Shown here: piece by piece, positions 1-8,174 of the stretch | Position numbering within the stretch: position 1 is the first letter of the stretch | Layout of the letters: each line of letters begins with the position of its first letter | Origin: Allobogoriella deserti | Lineage (GTDB): Bacteria > Actinomycetota > Actinomycetes > Actinomycetales > Actinomycetaceae | Direction of reading: 5' to 3' | Assembly (NCBI RefSeq): GCF_042680605.1 | Contig: NZ_JBHUEE010000002.1 | Coordinates: 62,001 to 126,000, forward strand | Length of the DNA stretch: 64,000 nucleotides | Notes under the pieces: generated by a model | What the model saw: the letters and a program-made list of their open reading frames with translations, nothing else | Database searches by the model: none | Told to the model about the DNA's origin: nothing | Made by a program: the position numbers and the translations under genes

Positions 1-650
1 TTCTGCTTCTCCTCCAGCACGGACGTGGCGATCGTCATGCCGAAGATGATCGCGGCCATGTAGAACAGGAACGCGAAGGCAATGCCGACGATGCGGTGCA
101 GGAGGGCACTGTCCGCGTCGCCGTCGAGCACCTCGACGGTGACCTCGGACCCGGCGCGCAGCTCGGCCATCGTGGTGCCGGCGGCCTCGGCGTTCCGGGC
201 CATGACGTGCTCGGTGACGGCGTCGCGCAGGAGGCCGTCGAGGGTGTTGCTGACCTCGCTCAGGCCCACGAGCGTCCAACCGCTCTCGGCCGCCAGCAGG
301 GCGGCGTCGGCGTCCTCGGCCTCGACCGCAGCACGTGCAGCACCCGGGTCGGGGCGTTCGAGCGCGGTGACGGAGTCGCCGCCGGCCAGCTCGTCGGCGG
401 CGCGGACGATCTCGGCGGCGTCGGCGTCGGTGACCGCGACGGTGTAGTCCGTGGTCCGGGAGGAGAACCAGGTGGAGACCGCGACGGCTCCGACCATCAT
501 GGCAAGGGTGACCGCCGTGGAGATGAGGAAGTTGCGATCGCGCAGCTTGACCATGATCTCGCGGACGGTGACCACGAGCCACGGCTGCTGGACGGCCCCC
601 GGCCCGGAGCCCCGCGGTGTGTCCTGACGCTCGGACGTGGTGACGTTCAT
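1..650 (-). CDS. ABC-2 type transporter permease, partial (C-terminal part runs off the window)
   Basis: Membrane partner of the ATPase gene just upstream; together they should form an exporter of the NatAB/drug-resistance type. Translation from the ATG at 650 gives a short polar N-terminus, one hydrophobic segment starting near residue 40 (FLISTAVTLAMMVGAVAVS), a large extracellular domain of about 150 residues, and the start of a second membrane segment (AFAFLFYMAAIIFGMTIA) near the edge. This single-helix-then-ectodomain plan is typical of the ABC2_membrane_3 (NatB/YhaP) group. The start codon overlaps the ATPase stop in an ATGA motif, so translation is coupled. About 215 residues are visible; the remaining helices lie before base 1. 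Substrate unknown. Confidence 0.85.
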   Translation of the reverse strand, partial: MNVTTSERQDTPRGSGPGAVQQPWLVVTVREIMVKLRDRNFLISTAVTLAMMVGAVAVSTWFSSRTTDYTVAVTDADAAEIVRAADELAGGDSVTALERPDPGAARAAVEAEDADAALLAAESGWTLVGLSEVSNTLDGLLRDAVTEHVMARNAEAAGTTMAELRAGSEVTVEVLDGDADSALLHRIVGIAFAFLFYMAAIIFGMTIATSVLEEKQ

Positions 651-1549
651 CGGACAGCCTCCCGGTAGATCTCGGACAACGACGGCACGATCGGGGTGAA
701 TTCGGCGAGCCCGCGCTCGGCGGCCCGGGCGACCACCCGTTCCCGGGTGGGCTCGTCGTCGAAGCCGACGACGGCGGTGGCACCGGCCACGTCGACGACG
801 TCGACCCCCGGTTCTTCACGGACCCAGCCGGCGTCGTGGCCGGCGGTGATCCGGTAGTGGCGCGGGCCGGCGGCGCGCAGGTCCTCCGCCGTCCCGGCGG
901 CGCGAACCTTGCCGCCGGCCAGGATGATCATCGAGTCGCAGATGCGGTCGATGAGGTCGAGCTGGTGAGAGGAGAAGAGCACCGGCACACCCTCGCGGGT
1001 GCGCTCGCGCAGCAGGTCGACCATCGAATCGACGGCCACCGGGTCGAGCCCCGAGAAGGGTTCGTCGAGGATGAGCGCCGACGGCGAGTGCAGCAGCGAG
1101 GCGACGACCTGGACCCGCTGCTGGTTGCCCAGCGAGAGGGCCTCGAGCTTGTCCTTGAGGCGGTCACCGAGTCCGAACTGTTCGAGCATGCGGGTGGCCT
1201 CGGCGGTGGCGTCCCGCCGGGTCATGCCGCGCAGCTGGCCGAGGTAGGCGAGCTGGTCCAGGACCTGCTGCTTGGGATAGAGGCCGCGCTCCTCGGGCAT
1301 GTACCCGAAGGTCGCGCGGTCGGCGCGGGTGATCGGCCGGCCGCCCCAGCGGACCTCGCCGCCGTGGATGGCGAGGATGCCCATGATCATCCGCATCGTC
1401 GTGGTCTTCCCGGCGCCGTTGCCGCCGATGAATCCGGTCAGCCGGCCGGGTTCGACGACGAAGGAGACGTCGTCGACGGCGGTGACGTCGCCGAAGCGCC
1501 GGGTGAGGCCGAGGACCTCGAGAGCGGGTGCTGATGACGCAGCTGGCAT
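647..1549 (-). CDS. ABC transporter ATP-binding protein (NatA/CcmA type)
   Basis: Cytoplasmic ATPase powering the permease at 1-650. Complete nucleotide-binding domain: Walker A GGNGAGKTT at residues 42-50, signature LSLGNQQ near 139-145, Walker B LILDEPFSGLDP near 159-170 and an H-loop SSHQ. The last 80 or so residues form the DUF4162-like C-terminal domain often found in the DrrA/NatA group. Length (300 residues) is normal. It lies downstream of the response regulator and kinase genes on the same strand, so the exporter is probably under their control. Exported compound unknown; peptides, drugs or sodium are all possible. Confidence 0.9.
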   Translation of the reverse strand: MPAASSAPALEVLGLTRRFGDVTAVDDVSFVVEPGRLTGFIGGNGAGKTTTMRMIMGILAIHGGEVRWGGRPITRADRATFGYMPEERGLYPKQQVLDQLAYLGQLRGMTRRDATAEATRMLEQFGLGDRLKDKLEALSLGNQQRVQVVASLLHSPSALILDEPFSGLDPVAVDSMVDLLRERTREGVPVLFSSHQLDLIDRICDSMIILAGGKVRAAGTAEDLRAAGPRHYRITAGHDAGWVREEPGVDVVDVAGATAVVGFDDEPTRERVVARAAERGLAEFTPIVPSLSEIYREAVR

Positions 1550-1675
1550 GGCGTCCTTCCTTTCTCGACTGATGTCGAGACTAGGAAGCGCGCCGCGGCG
1601 GGCACATCGGCCGGCAGGGTGAGATCGCGGCGAGGTGACGCGGCGGCCCTTCTCCCCCCGTGGGCGGAGGCACGC

Positions 1676-2491
1676 TCACCAGGAGGCGGCGAGGCCCGCC
1701 TTGTGGGCGAGGACGACGGCCTGGACCCGGTCGCGCGAGTCGGTCTTGGTGAGGATGTGCGAGACGTGCGTCTTGACGGTCGACTCACCGAGGTACAGCC
1801 GGCCCGCGATCTCGGTGTTCGACAGCCCCTCGGCCATGAGCGCGAGGACCTCCCGCTCGCGCGCGGTGAGCGTGCCGACGGCGGCCCGCACCTCGGGCGC
1901 GAGGTCGGCGCCGGTGGCCGCCGCTGCCGTCTCGGCCATCCCGGCGTCCGGCGGCGGTCCCTGCCGGGTCGAGGCGGCCGAGCTCCCGGCCGGCTCCGGA
2001 CTCACCGGCCAGTCGGTACCGGCTGGGGGCCGGCTCATCTCACCGGCCGAACCCGCCGCTCGGCCCGAGGCGGCGAGGCGGGCGATGACCCGCACGGTCA
2101 CCTCCGGGGCGAGCAGTGCGTGCCCTCCGGCGACGGCGTGGATCGCCTCGACGAGGTCCTCCGGGTCGGCGTTCTTCAGCAGGAAGCCGGAGGCGCCGGC
2201 GTCGAGGGCGTCGAAGAGGTAGTCCTCGCGGTCGAAGGTCGTCAGGATGATGACCTTCGCCAGGTCCCGGGCGACGATCTGCTGGGTGGCGGTGATCCCG
2301 TCCATCACCGGCATCTGGACGTCCATGAGCACCACGTCGGCCGGCGTCGACTCCAGCGTCCGCACCGCCTCGGCGCCGTCGGAGGCCTGGGCGACGACCT
2401 CGATGTCGTCCTCGACGGACAGCACCATGGCGAATCCGGAACGGACCAAGGACTGGTCGTCGGCGATGAGGACACGGACGGGCGACGGCAT
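1676..2491 (-). CDS. Two-component response regulator, NarL/LuxR family
   Basis: DNA-binding regulator phosphorylated by the kinase encoded 21 bases upstream. REC domain at residues 5-120 with acidic pocket D11/D12, phospho-acceptor D57 (VVLMDVQMP), a Thr in LTTFD near 84 and the conserved Lys in FLLKNADPE. The LuxR helix-turn-helix occupies about 205-265 (LTAREREVLALMAEGLSNTEIA). Between them is an unusually long, Pro/Ala/Gly-rich linker of roughly 65 residues; most family members are about 215 residues, this one 271. Probably controls the ABC exporter genes that follow after a 126-base gap. Confidence 0.92.
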   Translation of the reverse strand: MPSPVRVLIADDQSLVRSGFAMVLSVEDDIEVVAQASDGAEAVRTLESTPADVVLMDVQMPVMDGITATQQIVARDLAKVIILTTFDREDYLFDALDAGASGFLLKNADPEDLVEAIHAVAGGHALLAPEVTVRVIARLAASGRAAGSAGEMSRPPAGTDWPVSPEPAGSSAASTRQGPPPDAGMAETAAAATGADLAPEVRAAVGTLTAREREVLALMAEGLSNTEIAGRLYLGESTVKTHVSHILTKTDSRDRVQAVVLAHKAGLAASW

Positions 2492-2512
2492 GGTGACTCC
2501 TCGGCTGACGAC

Positions 2513-3868
2513 TCAAGCGGTAGGAGCAGTCTGAAGGATCCGCACGCGGAAGCGTGCACGGACCCGCCAGCCGTCCCCGGTCCGGCGCGGACCGATCTCG
2601 ACCTCTCCTCCGTGCAGCGCGATCCGTTCGCGGATCCCGCGCAGCCCGAAGCCGGAGCCGGCCGTGCCGGTCCTGGGCCGGCCGTCGTCGACGATCTCCG
2701 CCTCGACCCAGGCCCCGTCCGCCTCGCCGTCGGACCAGGTCCGCAGGGTCACCAGGGCCTGGGTCGCGGTGGAGTGCCGCACGACGTTGGTCAGCGACTC
2801 CTGCACGGTCCGGTAGATCGACAGTGCGAGCGGGGCGGGGACCAGGTCGAGGTCGCCGCGCGTCTCCTCCGCGCGGTGCAGCTGCACGTCGAGTCCGGAG
2901 TCCCGGTACTCCTCGGCGAGCGCCTCGAGCCCGGCGAGGTCGGGCTCAGGTGACCGGTCGCGTTCGACCTCGGTCTCGCTGCGCAGGACGCCGAGCAGCG
3001 AACGCATCTCGCCGACGGCGTCGCGGCTGGAGGTCTCCACGGTGCGCAGGGCCTGCGTGGCGGCGTCGACGTCCTTGCCGAGCACCCGGCGGGCCGCTCC
3101 GGCCTGGACCCCGATGACGGAGATGTGGTGGGCGACGACGTCGTGCAGCTCGCGGGCGATCCGCAGCCGCTCGTCGACGACGGCGCGCCGGGCGAGCTCA
3201 CCGGCCTGTTCACGCACGCGTTCGGTCTGGTCGACGAGGCGGGAGCGCTGGAGGGCTGCTCGCCAGGAGTTCCGGCCGATGACGATGGCACCGCCGAAGA
3301 AGGCGACGTTCATCGCGGTGCCGTAGAGCACGTTCGCGGTGAGTTCGTCGATCGGCCCGTTCGGCTGACCGCTGCCGTCGGTGTAGTAGCTCACGCTCGC
3401 GGCACCGGTGTAGGAGATCACCACCCATAGCCCCATCGCGAGCAGCACGAGGCCGAGGGCCAGCCACAGCAACCGGCGGTCGGGCGCCCAGGCGACGGCG
3501 GAGTAGAGCGTCGCGAAGTACGTCACCTGGAAAAGGAACTGCACGCTGCCCTCGAGGCTGAACAGAGAGAGGACGACGAACATCGCGCTGGCGACGAGGA
3601 GGGTGGTCACGGGGAAGCGACGGCGGGTGGCCAACGGCAACGCCATGGCCGGGACCGCGACGTACGCCCGCCACGTCTCCTCGTCCTCGACGACCATGCC
3701 CACGCTCTTGGTCAGGGCCGTCATCCCGACGCCGAGCAGGACGAGGATCGCCGCACCGGCGATGTCGCGCCGGACCTGCGTGGCGGTCGGCCCGGGGCGC
3801 TCCCAGAGCGGATCGTCCGGGTCGTTGAGCCATGCGGTGAGCCGGCCGGTCAGCGCGTCGGAGGACAT
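2513..3868 (-). CDS. Two-component sensor histidine kinase, HisKA_3 type
   Basis: Membrane sensor kinase of the NarX/DesK-like group. Residues 36-200 hold about five or six hydrophobic segments with little extracellular sequence, suggesting sensing within or at the membrane. The dimerisation/phospho-acceptor motif is RELHDVVAHHIS, with H242 as the likely phosphorylated His. The C-terminal HATPase region contains an N-box-like segment (ESLTNVVRHS) and a G-box (GSGFGLRGIRERI). First gene of the kinase-regulator-ABC run, an arrangement typical of actinobacterial systems that sense antibiotics or envelope stress. Stimulus unknown. Confidence 0.92.
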   Translation of the reverse strand: MSSDALTGRLTAWLNDPDDPLWERPGPTATQVRRDIAGAAILVLLGVGMTALTKSVGMVVEDEETWRAYVAVPAMALPLATRRRFPVTTLLVASAMFVVLSLFSLEGSVQFLFQVTYFATLYSAVAWAPDRRLLWLALGLVLLAMGLWVVISYTGAASVSYYTDGSGQPNGPIDELTANVLYGTAMNVAFFGGAIVIGRNSWRAALQRSRLVDQTERVREQAGELARRAVVDERLRIARELHDVVAHHISVIGVQAGAARRVLGKDVDAATQALRTVETSSRDAVGEMRSLLGVLRSETEVERDRSPEPDLAGLEALAEEYRDSGLDVQLHRAEETRGDLDLVPAPLALSIYRTVQESLTNVVRHSTATQALVTLRTWSDGEADGAWVEAEIVDDGRPRTGTAGSGFGLRGIRERIALHGGEVEIGPRRTGDGWRVRARFRVRILQTAPTA

Positions 3869-3995
3869 GACCGATCAGGGTAATGAGCGTGCGTACTGCC
3901 CGCCTCCTCCTCGAGGGGGATCCGCGACGCTCACTCTCCGGAAGGACCGGCAGGACGTCCCCCGAGGGCCCGGGGCTCTCCGGGCCGAGGCCGGC

Positions 3996-4964
3996 TCAGG
4001 CCCGGCCCGCGACGTCCTTCTCCTGGCGGCCGGTCTCCGGGGCGTCGTGCAGGTCGGGCTCGACATAGCTGACGATCCTCAGCGGTACCGCGTCGCGGAC
4101 CCGGGCCTCGGCGGCGTCGATCGCGCGGGAGACCTCCTCGGCCGTCGCCTCCGGCGCGAGCTTGACCTTGGCGGCGACGAGCACCTCGTCCGGTCCGAGG
4201 TGGAGCGTGCGCAGCTCGACGAGCTCGGTGATGCCCGGCTCGGCCTCGCCGGCGCCGCGCAGTGCCTCCTCGATGGCCCGGTGGTGCTCCGGGAGAGCGG
4301 ACTCACCGAGCAGCATCGAGGTCATCTCACGTGCCAGGAAGCCGGCGATGACAACGAGGAGGACGCCGATGGCGGCCGAGCCGACGGCGTCCCACCGGCC
4401 GTCGTGCGTGGCAAGGGTCATGCCGACGCCGAAAAGGGCGAAGACCAGGCCGACGAGTGCTCCAGTGTCCTCCATGACGATGGTGGGGATCTCCGGCGAG
4501 CGGGATCGCTTGATGAACTGCAGCAGGGAGCTCTTGCCCCGCACCTGTTTGGCCTCTGCCAGTGCGGTGCGCAACGCCAGGGCCTCCATGACCATGGCGA
4601 CGAGCAGGACGACCACCGGGACCCAGTGCCACGCCTCGATCGGGTGCGGTTCGGTGTACTTGTGCCACGCCTCGTAGAGCGCGAAGAGGCCGCCGAGGGT
4701 GAACAGGACGATGGAGACGATGAACCCGGCGACGTACCGCGAGCGGCCGTAGCCGAACTGATGGACCTCGGAGGCCCGGCGTTGCGCGCGCTTGCCGCCG
4801 AGCAGGAGCAGTGCCTGGTTCGAGGAGTCGGCCACGGAGTGGATGGCCTCGGCGAGCATCGCGCTGGAGGCGGTGAGCAACCAGCCGACGAACTTCGCCA
4901 GTGCGATCCCGAGGTTCGCCGCGAGCGCGGCCACCACCGCCTTGGTCCCGCCACCTGACGCCAT
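3996..4964 (-). CDS. Cation diffusion facilitator family transporter
   Basis: Proton-coupled divalent metal exporter, most likely for zinc or a similar ion. Six hydrophobic segments in the first 210 residues, with metal-site motif HSVAD (H42, D46) in helix 2 and an acidic pair in MEDTGALVG (E165, D166) in helix 5. The C-terminal 90 residues form the cytoplasmic ferredoxin-like domain (LRTLHLGPDEVLVAAKVKL). Conserved features such as HQFGYGRSRY place it near the ZnT9-like branch of the family. Apparently a separate unit: the kinase gene behind it ends its own operon and the next gene starts 69 bases away. Confidence 0.9.
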   Translation of the reverse strand: MASGGGTKAVVAALAANLGIALAKFVGWLLTASSAMLAEAIHSVADSSNQALLLLGGKRAQRRASEVHQFGYGRSRYVAGFIVSIVLFTLGGLFALYEAWHKYTEPHPIEAWHWVPVVVLLVAMVMEALALRTALAEAKQVRGKSSLLQFIKRSRSPEIPTIVMEDTGALVGLVFALFGVGMTLATHDGRWDAVGSAAIGVLLVVIAGFLAREMTSMLLGESALPEHHRAIEEALRGAGEAEPGITELVELRTLHLGPDEVLVAAKVKLAPEATAEEVSRAIDAAEARVRDAVPLRIVSYVEPDLHDAPETGRQEKDVAGRA

Positions 4965-5032
4965 GTCCGCTCCCCTCTCGTGCGTGCCGGAGCAAGCGTA
5001 GGGCCCGCCTGGGCCGAGGACGACCGGGAGCC

Positions 5033-5254
5033 TCAGTCCTCCGGCGGCGCTGTGTCCACCCGGCGGGCCTCGGCGGCCAGCAGGATCGGTACGCCGTCAC
5101 GCACCGGGTAGGCCAGGCGGTTGACCTCGCTGGCGGAGACGAGCTCGGGCTGCCCGTCCGGGCCGGTACCGTCGATCAGCTCGGCGCCGGTCACCGGGCA
5201 GCGCAGCACATGGCGGACCCAGGGGTCGATCCCGGGGGTGGCGGAGCGGGGCAT
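5033..5254 (-). CDS. Trm112-like small protein
   Basis: Short (73 residues) Trm112/YcaR-family protein. In other organisms members stabilise methyltransferases; the bacterial role is poorly defined. Seen: DPWVRHVLRCPVTGAELI at the start and YPVRDGVPILLAAEAR at the end, the two hallmark stretches. Only one Cys of the zinc-ribbon pattern remains, as in many bacterial members. The ATG at 5254 (MPRSATPGID) is preferred over a longer in-frame start at 5317, which would run into the upstream gene. It lies 16 bases after the DUF3499 gene, as in the conserved actinobacterial neighbourhood. Confidence 0.85.
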   Translation of the reverse strand: MPRSATPGIDPWVRHVLRCPVTGAELIDGTGPDGQPELVSASEVNRLAYPVRDGVPILLAAEARRVDTAPPED

Positions 5255-5270
5255 CGCGGACACGGCGGCC

Positions 5271-5684
5271 TCAGTCGTTCTCGCCCTGCAGGACCCGCAG
5301 GTGGCCGCGCCGGCCAATCTCGCCGTCGGCGGCCGGGTCCGGGGTGCGGTGGGTCACCGGTGCCGGCTCGGCGCCACCCGGCCGCTGGGCCGGGACGGAG
5401 GCCTGCGGCGTGGAGCGGGAGGCCTCGCGGACGGCGTTGGCCAGGGCGACGAGGTCGTCGTCGGACGGCGGCGCGGGCACGAACTCGGTGGCGAGGCGCA
5501 CCACGTCCCAGCCGCGCGGGACGGTGAGGCGTTCCGCGTGCACCTCGCACAGGTCGTAGGCGTGCGGTTCCGCGCTCGAGGACAATGGCCCCAGCACAGC
5601 CGTCGAGTCCGCATACACGTACGTCAACGTCGCGACGGCGGCACGGTCGCACGCGGAGCGGGTGCACTGGCGGACGGCTCTCAC
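5271..5684 (-). CDS. DUF3499 family protein
   Basis: Actinobacteria-specific protein of unknown function, orthologous by position and sequence to mycobacterial Rv3258c. The N-terminal half carries the family signature: CTRSACDRAAVATLTYVYAD, then EPHAYDLCEVHAERLTVPRGW, with two Cys pairs that look like a metal-binding ribbon (CxxxxC and CxxH). The C-terminal half is Pro/Ala-rich and probably disordered. The GTG at 5684 is chosen because the protein then begins just before the conserved RQC motif, as in relatives; the longer start at 5720 adds residues without conserved character. Diverges from the zincin-like gene at 5825. Confidence 0.82.
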   Translation of the reverse strand: MRAVRQCTRSACDRAAVATLTYVYADSTAVLGPLSSSAEPHAYDLCEVHAERLTVPRGWDVVRLATEFVPAPPSDDDLVALANAVREASRSTPQASVPAQRPGGAEPAPVTHRTPDPAADGEIGRRGHLRVLQGEND

Positions 5685-5824
5685 GTTCCCAGACGCTACC
5701 GCGCCGAGCCGACACGGCACAGACGACCACGCCGGGGCGGGTGGTCATCGACGAGACCGTGCGGGCCGGCCACCGTCGGCACGCCTGCTCCTGGGCACCG
5801 CGCCGGCCTGGTTACCCTCGTGCG

Positions 5825-6286
5825 ATGACCTCTGCCCAGCCGCCGGTGCCGGCTGTCCCCGCGCGACGCGGTGGCCGGCGCCGCGATCGGCACGGACGGG
5901 GCCTGCGCGGGCCGCTGCTCCCGCCGACGCTGCCGGCCTGGCGTACCCGGACGGACCGGTTCGACGATCTGGTGCTGCGTTGTGTGCGACGGCTGGAGCG
6001 CCGGTTCCCGCGGGAGCTGGCCGGCGTGGAGTTCGCCGTGGAGGAGGTACCGCCTTCGGACCCGGCCCCGTGGGAGCACCGCGCCGTGGCGCTGGGCCGG
6101 TACTTTCCCGGGGATGCGGCCGCAGGTCTGAGTCACCGGATCGTCGTCTACCGCCGCCCGGTGGTCGCCCGGGCGGTGGATGCAGATGAGACCGAGCTGC
6201 TGGTGCGGGCGGTCCTCGTCGAGCAGATCGCCGGCATGCTGGGACGCGCCCCGGAGGACATCGACCCGGACAGCCCGTTGCCGTGA
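5825..6286 (+). CDS. Metallopeptidase (zincin-like) family protein with a degenerate active site
   Basis: Ortholog by position of the mycobacterial gene between DUF3499 and whiB2 (Rv3259). The family pattern is visible: TDRFDDLVLRCVRRLERRFP, then LAGVEFAVEEVP, ALGRYFPGD, HRIVVYRRPV and a final helix. In active members that helix contains HExxH; here the corresponding segment reads VLVEQIAGMLG, so the zinc ligands are missing. It is therefore probably not a working protease, despite the family name. The ATG at 5825 is used; in-frame sequence upstream to 5585 is GC-rich non-coding-like and overlaps the divergent DUF3499 gene. 153 residues. Confidence 0.78.
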   Translation: MTSAQPPVPAVPARRGGRRRDRHGRGLRGPLLPPTLPAWRTRTDRFDDLVLRCVRRLERRFPRELAGVEFAVEEVPPSDPAPWEHRAVALGRYFPGDAAAGLSHRIVVYRRPVVARAVDADETELLVRAVLVEQIAGMLGRAPEDIDPDSPLP

Positions 6287-6347
6287 CGCGGTGACGACAC
6301 GGACGGCCCCCCGGGCGGCTCACTCGCCGTCGCCCGTCGGTCCCGGG

Positions 6348-8174
6348 TCAGCCGACGTCGACCCGCACCGACCGTTGCTCGTGCGGATCGGGAGACATCG
6401 GCAGGACGCTGATGAGCTGGCCGTCATCCGCCCGCGCGGTGAGGACGGTGGAGGCGAGGATCTCGCCGTCGGCCGCCGCGATCCGCATGGCCGGGCCGGT
6501 GCCCACGAGCTCGGTGACGTCGCGGTCGATCGTGCTCCGTGCCGGCACGGTCACCGTCACCGGGTCCTCGACCTCGCCGCCGTCGGCGACGGGGGTCAGC
6601 TCGACCTCGACGTCCTGCTCGCCCGGATTGGACAGCACGACCCGGGCACCGTCGACGAGGTCGCCGAGCGACGGGGTCTGCACGAGGCCGCCGCCGCTCG
6701 GGCGTGCCGCCGGGCTCCAGGCCCGGTCCACCGGGGGCACGTCGGGGTCGAGCGGTCCGGCCTCACCGATCCGTGCCAGCGCCACGCCCCCGGTGATCGG
6801 CTGGTCCGAGGTGACGTCGACGGCGTAGGTTCCCGGCTCGATCCCCGCCAGGGTCAGGTCGAGGACGGCGCCCGGGTCGAGGACCACGTCCTGCGCGCCG
6901 GGCACCTCGACCGGGCCGTCCGGACCAAGCAACCGCACCGAGGCGGTGGCTTCCTCCTCGCCGGGGTTCACCAGTCGCAACTCGGACGCGACCTCGTCGT
7001 CGATGTCGGACTCGGTCAGCGCGACGCCGGGGATCGTCAGGTGCAGCGCGGGCGGCGCCGAGCCGGTGACCTGGTCGATGCCCGCGCTGACGAGGCCGTC
7101 GAGCTGGAGGTCCTGGACGGTGGCCGTCACCTCCCCGCCGTCGGCGTCGACGCGCAGGGCGATCTCGGGATTTCCCTCGCTCACGCCTTCGAGGAGGACC
7201 TCCTCGCTGGAGTGGGGGGCGACGACGATCTCGGAGAGCCGGGCGGCGTCGACGGCTCCGATCGAGGTGAGCATCCGCGCCGAGACGGTGGCCGGGGTGT
7301 CTCCGCTGTTGGTCAGGACCAGGCGCGAGCTCTGCCCGAGGTCGGTGCCGCCGCCGACCAGCCAGCTGGTCGAGGCGGGCTGCTGGCAGGCGGCGGCGGA
7401 CAGGCCCCGCAGATCTCCGGCATTGGTGCGAGTGAGGGTGGCGCCGGCCGCCAGGGCGGCGAGGTCGTCGACCGGTGCCGCCGTCAGGACGCCCGGGGCC
7501 TCGGGGTCGGTGACCGCGAGGGTGCGCACGTCACCGGTCACCGTCAGGTCCTCGCCGGTGCTCCCGGTGGGTGTGTACTCCGCCTCCGGCGCGTCCGCAT
7601 CGCCGCGGGGCACGGTGATCGTCCGGGTCAGCGCCGAGGGTTCGACGTCCGAGGGGTCGACCTCCGGATCCACGGACATGCCCTCGCCGGTCGTGAGCTC
7701 CGCCGGCCCGGCGCAGACGTGGTCGACGGTGCCGGCCGGCACGTCGACCGCCGGTGGGGACACCGCTGCGGGCGCCGACGGAGGTTCGGCGTCCGCGGCG
7801 ACGACGACGGCCCCGGTGGCCGCGAGCAACGCGGCTGCGCTCAGTCCGAGCCCGACGCCGCGCAGAATGCGACGCGGACCGATCCGGCGGCCCGGGGCCG
7901 GGGCCGGCTGGCCCGCATCATCGGTGGCCGTGGCGTTCGCCGTCGCGGCGGTCCCGTCGCGGTCAGCGTCCTCGGCTGCATCGTCCTGGTCGGAGCCTTG
8001 TCCCTCGGGGGTCTCGTCCGCCGTGGCTTCCTGCTGGTCCTCGGACACCTCGTGCTGGTCCTCGGGACCTTGGGACTGGTGCTCCGGAGCCTGGTCGTGG
8101 TCCTCCGAAGCCTGGTGCTGGTCCTCGGGAGCCTCGTCCGGTCCGGGCTCGTGCGGTGTTCGTTCATCGCTCAC
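6348..8174 (-). CDS. DUF5719 family membrane-anchored extracellular protein
   Basis: 608-residue protein of unknown role, probably envelope-located. Residues 1-70 are an acidic, Glu/Asp/Gln-rich cytoplasmic region with an imperfect repeat (EDxxQAxED, EDQHxxSED). One membrane helix follows a basic stretch (GRRIGPRRILRGVGLGLSAAALLAATGAVVVAA). The remaining 480 residues look like several beta-sandwich repeats (for example RLVLTNSGDTPATVSARML and RVVLSNPGEQDVEVELTPV). The GTG start overlaps the stop of the glycosyltransferase upstream (GTGA), and the pair is conserved next to WhiB in actinobacteria, which points to a shared role in envelope glycan assembly. Confidence 0.85.
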   Translation of the reverse strand: MSDERTPHEPGPDEAPEDQHQASEDHDQAPEHQSQGPEDQHEVSEDQQEATADETPEGQGSDQDDAAEDADRDGTAATANATATDDAGQPAPAPGRRIGPRRILRGVGLGLSAAALLAATGAVVVAADAEPPSAPAAVSPPAVDVPAGTVDHVCAGPAELTTGEGMSVDPEVDPSDVEPSALTRTITVPRGDADAPEAEYTPTGSTGEDLTVTGDVRTLAVTDPEAPGVLTAAPVDDLAALAAGATLTRTNAGDLRGLSAAACQQPASTSWLVGGGTDLGQSSRLVLTNSGDTPATVSARMLTSIGAVDAARLSEIVVAPHSSEEVLLEGVSEGNPEIALRVDADGGEVTATVQDLQLDGLVSAGIDQVTGSAPPALHLTIPGVALTESDIDDEVASELRLVNPGEEEATASVRLLGPDGPVEVPGAQDVVLDPGAVLDLTLAGIEPGTYAVDVTSDQPITGGVALARIGEAGPLDPDVPPVDRAWSPAARPSGGGLVQTPSLGDLVDGARVVLSNPGEQDVEVELTPVADGGEVEDPVTVTVPARSTIDRDVTELVGTGPAMRIAAADGEILASTVLTARADDGQLISVLPMSPDPHEQRSVRVDVG

